From Chloroflexota bacterium (lineage in GTDB: Bacteria; Chloroflexota; Dehalococcoidia; Lucifugimonadales; Lucifugimonadaceae): a stretch of DNA of 45,348 bases. This document shows, piece after piece, positions 33,996-40,854 of this stretch. Location of the stretch: assembly GCA_022567135.1 (NCBI GenBank), contig JADFHP010000004.1:1-45348 (forward strand), given 5' to 3'. The notes under the pieces are model-generated. The model saw only the letters and a list, made by a program, of their open reading frames with translations. It ran no database searches and was not told the origin of the DNA. Both the position numbers and the translations under genes were made by a program. Every line of letters begins with the position of its first letter. Within the stretch, counting starts at the first letter, position 1.

Positions 33996-34322
33996 ATGGG
34001 GAGATTTTTTCTTACGATCAGTCATGAAATGCCAGTTGGAATCTCGGGTAGAACTTCAGGATCAGAGTCCGTGGATACCGGATTGCGCATCGCAGGCAGG
34101 AACATACTCGGTTCCAGTGATGTCCCGCGCTATCACATCCGCGGCGGCGCCATAATAGGCCGCCGCGGCAACACCGGCTACTCCATTGACGGCGAAAAGA
34201 TCATCGGTCCGGACGGTGACAGCGGCTTCCGGGTGAAGAACGGCCGCATTCTCGGCCCTTCGACAACCGTGCCATGGGACCCCCACGCCGATGGGTCTGA
34301 TTCCCGCGGCCCCGGCTTCTAG
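33996..34322 (+). CDS. Small protein with four 16-residue repeats
   Basis: The family is unrecognised. The protein is about 108 residues; the start could instead be ATG 34029, and neither has a strong ribosome-binding site. From about residue 28 come four consecutive units of roughly 16 residues: TGLRIAGRNILGSSD, then RYHIRGGAIIGRRGN, TGYSIDGEKIIGPDGD and SGFRVKNGRILGPS. The consensus is aromatic-x-I-x4-I-(I/L)-G-P-x-G. Short strand-turn repeats with regular Gly and Ile suggest a small beta-solenoid or beta-roll, ending in a flexible acidic tail. There is no signal peptide or cysteine. It lies 137 nt upstream of the aldo/keto reductase gene, separated by a pyrimidine-rich stretch. Confidence 0.6.
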   Translation: MGRFFLTISHEMPVGISGRTSGSESVDTGLRIAGRNILGSSDVPRYHIRGGAIIGRRGNTGYSIDGEKIIGPDGDSGFRVKNGRILGPSTTVPWDPHADGSDSRGPGF

Positions 34323-34458
34323 CTTCCACTCCCTCTCACTTTCCTTCTCCCTCCGGCCTGAGCGGCCCGCATGAGGCGTCCCTTGCGCCTACACTTCAGG
34401 CCAGCAAGCGCTCTTGCACTGGCGCGTTTACGTCTAAACATGGGAGGGGCGTCGAATC

Positions 34459-35436
34459 GTGGAGTATGTCAACTTCGGATCGGCAGGGGTGCAGGTAAGC
34501 CGGCTCGCGCTTGGACTGGGTTTCAGGGGACAGTCTGACGAGGCGGAAGCCCAGAGAGTGATCGAGGCAGCAATCGACAGTGGCATCAACCTGATCGATT
34601 GCGCAAACGTCTACGGCCTTATGGACGACCGAGCCAATATCGGGCGATCCGAAGTAGTGCTTGGCAAGGCGCTGAAGGGCAAACGAGATGACGTCATAAT
34701 CACTTCCAAGGTTGCCAGCGAAATTGGACCCGGCCCGAACGATATCGGGCTATCGAGATACCACATTCTTCGCGAAGTCGAGCGCTCGTTGCGCCGGCTC
34801 GATACCGATCACCTCGATGTGTACCTCGTGCACCGCTACGACGAGACGACTCCACTCGACGAGACGCTCTCCGCACTGGACTCCCTGGTGCGCGACGGGA
34901 AGATCAGATACTTCGGTGTGTGCAACTTCACGGCATGGCAGGTCTGCAAGGCGCTCTGGTCGTCCGACCGCAACGGTCAGGAGTCGCTGATCTGCGTTCA
35001 GAATCCGTACAGCCTGATGAACCGATCTCTCGAAACCGAAATGTTCGGCATGGTGGCCGATCAGGGCATCGGCATCATGGCCTACTCTCCACTCGCGGTC
35101 GGCCTGCTGAGCGGACACTATTCGGCCGACGCGCCCGCTCCCGACGGTTCGCTCTGGGCGACCAGTCGGAAGGCGGTGTTTGAAACGGCCCTCGACGGCA
35201 AGCGCGGGCAGACCCTTACCGCTGTTCAAGAAGTAGCACGAGAAAGTGGGAAGACGCCTGCTCAGGTCGCTCTCGCATGGGTTCTCTCACACCCTGAAAT
35301 TTCGGTGGCAATCACCGGCGGAGACACGCTCGCGCATCTGGAGGACAACCTCGGAGCCGTTGGCTGGAAACTGGACGACGAACAGATCGCCCGCCTCAAC
35401 GAAGCATCAGCCTCGCTGTCCACGGTTCTCGACTAG
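34459..35436 (+). CDS. Aldo/keto reductase
   Basis: The 325-residue protein starts at GTG after GGGAGGGG (34442-34449). It is a TIM-barrel NADPH-dependent reductase with the full catalytic tetrad visible: Asp47 and Tyr52 in LIDCANVYG, Lys84 in IITSKVA and His125 in YLVHRYD. The potassium-channel-beta/YghZ-like subgroup is suggested by SEVVLGKALKGKRDDV, by YSPLAVGLLSG and by ITGGDTLAHLEDN near the cofactor site. It reduces aldehydes or ketones, possibly sugar-derived ones, given nearby sugar-catabolic genes. It is convergent with the response regulator (33-nt gap, no terminator seen). Confidence 0.94.
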   Translation: MEYVNFGSAGVQVSRLALGLGFRGQSDEAEAQRVIEAAIDSGINLIDCANVYGLMDDRANIGRSEVVLGKALKGKRDDVIITSKVASEIGPGPNDIGLSRYHILREVERSLRRLDTDHLDVYLVHRYDETTPLDETLSALDSLVRDGKIRYFGVCNFTAWQVCKALWSSDRNGQESLICVQNPYSLMNRSLETEMFGMVADQGIGIMAYSPLAVGLLSGHYSADAPAPDGSLWATSRKAVFETALDGKRGQTLTAVQEVARESGKTPAQVALAWVLSHPEISVAITGGDTLAHLEDNLGAVGWKLDDEQIARLNEASASLSTVLD

Positions 35437-35469
35437 GTTCTCGGTTAGACAGGTGCGCGAGTCGACGAA

Positions 35470-36249
35470 TCAACCCGCTGCGGGCCCGACTGCAGCCGCC
35501 TCGTCAAGAGCCTTGCGCACCCGAATTTCCAGGTCCCTCACGTGCCACGGCTTCACAACGAAACTCGTAACGCCAAGAGAGCGTGCCTCCTGAATCGCTT
35601 CGGGCGAGGGCGCGGCGGTAACCACGATGATCGGTAATTTCATTGCTGTCGGAATGTTCCGCAGGCGCCTGATGACCTCGATGCCGTCGAGATCGGGCAT
35701 CAGAAGGTCCATGAGTATGAGGTCCGGTCGCATCTTGATCACCGCTTCAACGACCTCGCTGCCGCCGTTGATCGGCGCCGCGTCATAGCCCGCGTCCTGA
35801 AGCGTGGTCATGAGCGCCAGCCTCACATGTTCTTCATCGTCTACGACGAATATCCGTTCAGGAGGGTTGCGCTTCGGTTTTTGAGATGACTCCAGGGTCC
35901 ACTTGACCCTTATCTCGATCTCGCCCTCTGCCCAGGGCTTGCCGATATATTCTTTGGCGCCGAGCTCGCGGGCGCGCTGGGCATCTCTGGGCGAGCCGGC
36001 GGCGGTGACCACGATTACCGGAAAATCTTTCCCGGCCGGGTGTCGCCTGAGCTGTTCCAGCGCCTCAAATCCAGTCACTTTCGGCATGTTGAGGTCGAGC
36101 AAGATCAGATCGGGCCAGTGAGTAAGTACCGCCGGGAGCACCTGATCGCCATCGGTCGCCTCAATCACGCGATGGCCCTCGCCCTCAAGAAGCTGCCTGA
36201 GCGCCAGACGCACGTCTTCCGCATCATCGACGACCAATATTAAAGGCAT
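35470..36249 (-). CDS. Response regulator with two receiver domains and no output domain
   Basis: The 259-residue protein starts at the ATG at 36249 (MPLILVVDD); the frame extends upstream, but only into non-family sequence. It has two REC domains in tandem. REC1 (1-118) has acidic residues Asp8/Asp9, phospho-acceptor Asp52 in LLDLNMP and Lys104 in GKPW. REC2 (132-250) has VVDDEE, Asp181 in LMDLLMP and Lys233 in VVKPW. Both look functional. There is no DNA-binding or enzymatic domain, so it probably relays or buffers phosphate or acts by protein contact. No histidine kinase lies nearby. A Ser/Thr kinase crosstalk role is possible but not shown. Confidence 0.92.
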   Translation of the reverse strand: MPLILVVDDAEDVRLALRQLLEGEGHRVIEATDGDQVLPAVLTHWPDLILLDLNMPKVTGFEALEQLRRHPAGKDFPVIVVTAAGSPRDAQRARELGAKEYIGKPWAEGEIEIRVKWTLESSQKPKRNPPERIFVVDDEEHVRLALMTTLQDAGYDAAPINGGSEVVEAVIKMRPDLILMDLLMPDLDGIEVIRRLRNIPTAMKLPIIVVTAAPSPEAIQEARSLGVTSFVVKPWHVRDLEIRVRKALDEAAAVGPAAG

Positions 36250-36426
36250 CTCTGCTGCGCTTGTCCCCCTGCCCCGATTGAAAACGCTGAAAATGCCCGC
36301 ACCACACGCGGGCGTGCACGCCTGCACCATTCATATTCAGGGATTCAGCACTTCGGTGAAATGAGAGCAGGCCGCATATCTGGCTGCGGGATTTCCTGTA
36401 TGAATCGCAGTCGGGAGAGCCTGATC

Positions 36427-36445
36427 AGGCCGCCGACGGCGGTCT
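36427..36445 (-). terminator. Stem-loop downstream of the selenoprotein gene
   Basis: On the minus strand AGACCGCC pairs with GGCGGCCT around GTC, with one G-T wobble, starting 13 nt after the stop codon at 36459. No T-run follows. It is probably a transcription-end or stability hairpin for the selenoprotein mRNA. Confidence 0.4.
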
Positions 36446-36458
36446 AATGTTTCTCCCC

Positions 36459-36740
36459 TCAGGTGGCGTGCCCGGCGAGTAAGGCCTGCACTGAGAGCCA
36501 CTTCCAGAAAAGAAAACTCTTAACGTCCAGCCTCACCATGTAAGCCTGGGCGGCCAGAGTCTTGGCGACGAGAATCTCTACGCCACGGTCCTGGAACATC
36601 CGGTAGGCGTCATAGTTCGATTTACGGGCGTAGGTGTCGACCGACACCGAGGCGTGGCCGCCTCAGCCGAGGGCGGCGATATAGTCGAGGGCGACCGGGC
36701 GGTCTCTCTTCTTCAGATACTCTTCAGCCGCGGGGCTCAT
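36459..36740 (-). CDS. UGA-encoded small selenoprotein, CC/Se-motif (HesB-like) type
   Basis: One frame of 93 residues runs from ATG 36740 to the TGA at 36461-36459, interrupted only by an in-frame TGA at codon 26 (36665-36663). The parts on each side fit one known small family. The N-terminal half reads MSPAAEEYLKKRDRPVALDY. The UGA sits in ALG-U-GGHASV, where the family has Cys or Sec. The C-terminal half has YDAYRMFQDRGVEILVAKTL and ends VRLDVKSFLFWKWLSVQAL, like the family's closing strand-helix. No Cys remains, so Sec would be the only redox residue. A hairpin with a GGUC loop follows the UGA at SECIS distance. A TTG at 36752 after GAGGAG is an alternative start. The family function is unknown; a thiol/selenol redox role is inferred. 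The alternative is a pseudogene by nonsense mutation. Confidence 0.72.
36633..36648 (-). promoter_or_regulatory. Bacterial SECIS-like hairpin after the in-frame UGA
   Basis: On the minus strand GGTGTC pairs with GACACC around the tetraloop GGTC. The loop begins 20 nt after the UGA at 36663, within the 16-37 nt range known for bacterial SECIS elements. The 6-bp upper stem and a G in the first two loop positions also satisfy the known rules. GGUC in the loop matches the SelB-contacting part of the E. coli fdhF element. Confidence 0.6.
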
Positions 36741-36778
36741 TGCTATATGCAATTGGGGGTCAGGCTCCTCGCTACAGT

Positions 36779-36795
36779 AGGCGCCGTCGGCGCCT
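36779..36795. promoter_or_regulatory. Compact hairpin between the divergent selenoprotein and pgi genes
   Basis: AGGCGCC (36779-36785) pairs with GGCGCCT (36789-36795) around GTC. It lies 39 nt upstream of the selenoprotein ATG and 120 nt upstream of the pgi start, in the region that should hold both promoters. The core CGCCGTCGGCG is the reverse complement of the core of the hairpin at 36427-36445. Its role is unclear. Confidence 0.35.
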
Positions 36796-36915
36796 CAGTT
36801 CTAATCATATTGAGATGCACGGCAGCCTCGCCGGGGCGCGCTGTGATCCGATGTCAGGCCGGGAAGCATCATAATTGCGATTCCGGATTCATTTCAGTAA
36901 CGGTTGGGATGCACG

Positions 36916-38487
36916 GTGAAAGTTCCAGAAATTCGGCAGACCTTCGGGGAAGCCGCCGGAGAAATCCAATCCCGCATGTGGGATTCCGACCACACGCTCT
37001 GGAAGGATGACCCGGCGGAGATCACGAATCGGCTTGGCTGGCTGAACGTCCCTGCCGAGATGATGGATCTGATCCCGGACCTGGAGCAGTTTGCCGCCGA
37101 GGTGGTCGATCGCGGGATCACGGACATCGTATTGCTGGGCATGGGGGGCAGCAGCCTCGGCCCGGAGGTGCTCCGGCAGGCGATAGGGAGCGCTCCTGAT
37201 TATCCGAAGCTGACCGTCCTGGATTCGACGGTGCCAGCCGCAATTCTTTCGGTGCGGGACCGTATCGATCCCGCGAAATCCCTGTTCCTCATCTCCTCCA
37301 AATCAGGCGGCACGATCGAGCCGCTATCGCTTTACCGGTATTTCAGAAATGAAGTGGCCGATGCCGTGGGCGCAGGCAACCCCGGCAGGCACTTTGCGAC
37401 CGTTACGGACCCCGGCACGCCGCTACAGGCGCTGGGCGATGCGGAGGGGTTCGCCCGCATATTCCTGGCAAATCCCGACATAGGCGGTCGCTATTCCGTG
37501 CTTTCGCACTTCGGCATGGTCCCCGCCGCCTTGATGGGTGTCGACATACGCCGCCTGCTCGAGAGCGCGCTGGCGGTGCGGGAGAACATCGCGGCCGGCG
37601 CCGACCCGGCAGCGTCGAGCGCGTGGTCGCTCGCCGCACAGGTGATGGCAGCCCTGAAGGAAGGCCGCGACAAGCTGACCATCGCCACGGGCGGCACGCT
37701 TCCCGGCTTCGGGCTCTGGGCCGAGCAACTGCTGGCGGAGAGCACGGGCAAAGAGGGCAAAGGCGTCATACCGATTGCGACGGAGCCCTTGCTTCACGCC
37801 GAAGCCTACGGCTCGGACCGGATATTCGTCGGCCCGGACCGCGACGCCGACGCCTTCCGAGACCTGATCGCCGCCGGCCACCCCGCCTATGCCGGTGGAG
37901 TATCGGACCCGTACGATCTCGGCGGGCTGTTCCTCGCATGGGAGTTCGCGACCGCAGTCATCGGTGCGGAGTTGAAGATAAATCCGTTCGATCAGCCGAA
38001 TGTGCAGGCTGCCAAGGACGCAACCGACGCGGTGCTGGCAGATTACGCCCGGCACCCTACGTTGCCTCCGCTGGATTCGGTCAACTCGCTGCCAGAGCTG
38101 CTGAGCCAGGCGCGGGAGGGTGACTACCTGGCAATCATGCCGTTCGTCGCCGAAACAGACGAGTCGACCGCTGCGTTCAACGAATTGCGTCGTCGCGTAA
38201 TGGCCAAATACCGCATTGCAACCACTCTGGGATACGGTCCGAGATTCCTCCATTCCACCGGCCAGCTCCACAAGGGCGGGCCAAATAGCCTCCTCGCATT
38301 CCAGGTAACCGCCGGCCATGCACGGGACGTTGATATCCCCGATGCGCCGTACTCTTTCGGCACACTGGTCGACGCGCAGGCGATTGGCGATTTCCAGGCT
38401 CTGCAAGCGGCGGGCCGCCGAGTCGCCAGGCTCCACGTCGATGGCGATCTGGTGGCGGCAATCGACGCTCTCGCCCAGGCGATCTGA
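36916..38487 (+). CDS. pgi: Glucose-6-phosphate isomerase
   Basis: This 523-residue enzyme interconverts glucose-6-phosphate and fructose-6-phosphate in the cytoplasm. The GTG at 36916 follows GGGA (36907-36910); a TTG at 36904 is an alternative. SIS-domain signatures are clear: LLGMGGSSLGPEVL (near 75), LISSKSGGTIEPLSLYRYF (phosphate-binding, near 130), DIGGRYSVLSHFGMVPA and GPNSLLAFQVTAG with LHKGG near the C-terminus. The sequence style is that of the isomerase half of bifunctional transaldolase/isomerases, but no transaldolase part is fused here. It opens an operon with a disulfide reductase, gnd and zwf, feeding hexose phosphate into the oxidative pentose phosphate route. Confidence 0.95.
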   Translation: MKVPEIRQTFGEAAGEIQSRMWDSDHTLWKDDPAEITNRLGWLNVPAEMMDLIPDLEQFAAEVVDRGITDIVLLGMGGSSLGPEVLRQAIGSAPDYPKLTVLDSTVPAAILSVRDRIDPAKSLFLISSKSGGTIEPLSLYRYFRNEVADAVGAGNPGRHFATVTDPGTPLQALGDAEGFARIFLANPDIGGRYSVLSHFGMVPAALMGVDIRRLLESALAVRENIAAGADPAASSAWSLAAQVMAALKEGRDKLTIATGGTLPGFGLWAEQLLAESTGKEGKGVIPIATEPLLHAEAYGSDRIFVGPDRDADAFRDLIAAGHPAYAGGVSDPYDLGGLFLAWEFATAVIGAELKINPFDQPNVQAAKDATDAVLADYARHPTLPPLDSVNSLPELLSQAREGDYLAIMPFVAETDESTAAFNELRRRVMAKYRIATTLGYGPRFLHSTGQLHKGGPNSLLAFQVTAGHARDVDIPDAPYSFGTLVDAQAIGDFQALQAAGRRVARLHVDGDLVAAIDALAQAI

Positions 38488-38519
38488 CCAGCCCAAGGCG
38501 GACCCAACGGAGAACATTC

Positions 38520-39884
38520 ATGCAAGAATTCGATCTCATCGTCATCGGAACCGGGTCCGGGCTGGAAGTCTCTGCCGATGCCGCGGCCCGTGGCAAGTCC
38601 GTTGCCATCGTAGAAAACGGCCCGTTCGGCGGAACCTGCCTGAATCGCGGCTGCATCCCGTCAAAGATGTTGATCCACTCGGCAGATGTGATGGAGACGA
38701 TCAAGACCGCCCATCTGTTCGGCATCGACGCGCATGTGGAGAGCATCGACTGGGACATGATCATGCGCCGGGCGAGCGAGGAAGTAGATCACGATGCACA
38801 TGAGATCGAGCAGGGCAATCGTTCGATCGACAACATCGAGGTATTCAAAAGCGACGGCAGGTTTGTGGACACGAAAGTGCTTGAGATCGACGGAACGCAG
38901 ATCACCGCGGACATCATCGTCATCGCGGCCGGCACGCGCCCGTATGTGCCCGAGAGCCTGGGCCTGAGCGGCGTGCCATTCATCACGTCCGACGAGGCGC
39001 TGCGGCTGCCGAAACAGCCCGCTCGGCTGGCGGTGATCGGCGCAGGCTACATATCGGCCGAACTGGCCCACTTCTACGGCTCGCTGGGCACGGATATCAC
39101 GATCATATGCAGGGGGGATGTCCTTCTACGTGCCGAGGATGAAGATATCTCGCGCCGATTCACCGAGGTCTACAGCCGCCGCTTCAACGTGATGCTCCGC
39201 TCCGTCATACGCTCCGCCCGCATGGACGGCGAGGAGATAGTCCTGGAAGTGGAGGCTGATGGATCGCCGCAAGAGGTCAGGAGCGACGCCGTCCTCGTAG
39301 CGACCGGCCGCGTGCCAAATACCGACACCCTCAACGTCGAAGGCACGGGCGTAGAGGTCGATGAGCGGGGATATATCAAGACTGATGCCACGCTGGAGAC
39401 CAGCACGCCCGGAATCTGGGCGCTGGGAGACATCGTCGGCCGGTTTTTGCTGAAGCACTCCGCCAACCTGGAAGCCTCATATGTCACCTACAACATCGCC
39501 CACCCTGATCATCGGGCCGAGGTCGACTATCATGCAATGCCCCACGCCATCTTTGCAGGCCCCCAGGTGGGCGGCGTGGGAGCTACCGAGAGGGAGCTGA
39601 AGGAGAGCGGAACGCACTACGTGAGCGCCACCTACAACTACTATGACACCGCATACGGGTCGTCAATCGAGGATAAAGATGGATTCGTGAAGGTGATGGC
39701 GGATCCCGAATCGGGTGAGATTCTCGGCTGCCACATCATCGGCACCGATGCGGCGACGCTGATTCAGGAAGTCGCCAACCCGATGCGAACCCGCGCGACG
39801 GCAGACGCCGTCACCCAGGCCATCTACGTACACCCGGCGTTGCCGGAAGTCGTACAGCGGGCATTTGGAGAACTCGGCGTCTAG
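38520..39884 (+). CDS. FAD-dependent disulfide reductase (mycothione reductase/lipoamide dehydrogenase-like)
   Basis: The 454-residue flavoprotein belongs to the class I pyridine nucleotide-disulfide oxidoreductases. The FAD-binding loop is VIGTGSGLEVSA. The redox pair is Cys40/Cys45 in GGTCLNRGCIPSK. The second Rossmann motif AVIGAGYISAELA is followed by IICRGD, with Arg where NADPH-specific members bind the 2'-phosphate and NAD-specific lipoamide dehydrogenases have Glu. The C-terminal His438/Glu443 pair is in HPALPE. GIWALGDIVG closes the FAD site. It lies 32 nt after pgi and 25 nt before gnd, so its likely NADPH supply is made by the same operon. The disulfide substrate (mycothione-like, other low-molecular thiol, or lipoamide) is unknown. 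Confidence 0.9.
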   Translation: MQEFDLIVIGTGSGLEVSADAAARGKSVAIVENGPFGGTCLNRGCIPSKMLIHSADVMETIKTAHLFGIDAHVESIDWDMIMRRASEEVDHDAHEIEQGNRSIDNIEVFKSDGRFVDTKVLEIDGTQITADIIVIAAGTRPYVPESLGLSGVPFITSDEALRLPKQPARLAVIGAGYISAELAHFYGSLGTDITIICRGDVLLRAEDEDISRRFTEVYSRRFNVMLRSVIRSARMDGEEIVLEVEADGSPQEVRSDAVLVATGRVPNTDTLNVEGTGVEVDERGYIKTDATLETSTPGIWALGDIVGRFLLKHSANLEASYVTYNIAHPDHRAEVDYHAMPHAIFAGPQVGGVGATERELKESGTHYVSATYNYYDTAYGSSIEDKDGFVKVMADPESGEILGCHIIGTDAATLIQEVANPMRTRATADAVTQAIYVHPALPEVVQRAFGELGV

Positions 39885-39909
39885 CCGGGCAAAATTCGGA
39901 AGGGCAGTA

Positions 39910-40854
39910 ATGCAGATTGGAATGATCGGACTCGGCCGGATGGGCGGCAACATGGCCCGGCGGCTCATGCGCGGCGGCCACGATGTTGTGGCGTATGACC
40001 CGAATCCCGAGGCCGTGGAGAGCCTCGGGGCAGAAGGGGCGTCAGGTGCGGGATCCCTCTCCGAGATGGTCTCCGCGCTCGCCACGCCAAGGGCGGTGTG
40101 GGTCATGGTGCCGGATGGACCGCCAACCGACGCCACGATTTCCGAACTGCGGGAGTTGCTCGATTCCGGCGATACCGTGATTGACGGCGGAAACAGCAAC
40201 TACAAAGACAGCATGCGGCATTCGGAAGAGCTGGCTGCATCGGGCATAACGTTCCTCGACGCCGGCACCAGTGGCGGCATCTGGGGCCTCGCAGAGGGCT
40301 ACAGCATGATGGTCGGCGGAGACCGCGCCGCATATGAGCGGCTCGAGTCGATTTTCAAGACGCTCGCGCCTTCGGAAGACACCGGACACGGCTATGTCGG
40401 GCCTGCCGGTGCCGGCCACTTCACGAAGATGATTCACAACGGCATCGAATACGGGATGATGCAGGCGTTCGCAGAAGGGTTCGAGATCCTCAAAGCCAAA
40501 GATGAGTTCAAGCTGGACCTTGCCCAGATCGCAGAGATATGGCGTGAGGGAAGCGTCGTCCGCTCGTGGCTCCTCGATCTCACGGCCGAAGCGCTTCACG
40601 AAGACGCCGATCTCAGCGCCATTCAGGCCTATGTCGACGACTCCGGCGAAGGCCGCTGGACCGTCGAAGAGTCGATCGCGCTCAGCGTCCCGGCGCCCGT
40701 CATCGCGGCGTCCCTCCAGGCCCGCTTCCGCTCGCGCCAGGACCAGCCCTTCGGGGTGAAGCTGCTGGCCGCAATGCGCAACAAGTTCGGCGGCCACCCC
40801 ATCAAGAAGGCATGGCCATGGCCGATGCCGCTGACCGCGAGGACCAGGGCGTAG
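39910..40854 (+). CDS. gnd: 6-phosphogluconate dehydrogenase (decarboxylating), short NAD-type
   Basis: The 314-residue enzyme converts 6-phosphogluconate to ribulose-5-phosphate and CO2. The ATG at 39910 follows GGAAGGGC. The N-terminal Rossmann motif is GLGRMGGNMARRL. The residue after strand 2 is Asp (VVAYDPN) rather than the Asn-Arg of NADP enzymes, so NAD+ is the likely cofactor. Active-site motifs are VIDGGNSNYKDS, DAGTSGGIWGLAEGY and GAGHFTKMIHNGIEYG with catalytic Lys. The length matches the short GndA/YqeC-type form rather than the 470-residue form. The 3' end overlaps the zwf start by 37 nt, implying translational coupling. An in-frame ATG does not exist closer to the previous stop. 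Confidence 0.95.
   Translation: MQIGMIGLGRMGGNMARRLMRGGHDVVAYDPNPEAVESLGAEGASGAGSLSEMVSALATPRAVWVMVPDGPPTDATISELRELLDSGDTVIDGGNSNYKDSMRHSEELAASGITFLDAGTSGGIWGLAEGYSMMVGGDRAAYERLESIFKTLAPSEDTGHGYVGPAGAGHFTKMIHNGIEYGMMQAFAEGFEILKAKDEFKLDLAQIAEIWREGSVVRSWLLDLTAEALHEDADLSAIQAYVDDSGEGRWTVEESIALSVPAPVIAASLQARFRSRQDQPFGVKLLAAMRNKFGGHPIKKAWPWPMPLTARTRA

Noticed and set aside
36427-36795. Reverse-complement 11-bp cores (CGCCGACGGCG and CGCCGTCGGCG) as ends of a small mobile element
   Set aside because: Each core is itself a simple hairpin, there is no target-site duplication, and the enclosed gene explains one of them as its terminator-like hairpin.
37423-38517. Minus-strand open frame of 364 codons, and a plus-strand frame at 41267-42340
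   Set aside because: They overlap pgi and zwf, which are unmistakable; their Arg/Gly/Ala-rich translations carry no motifs.
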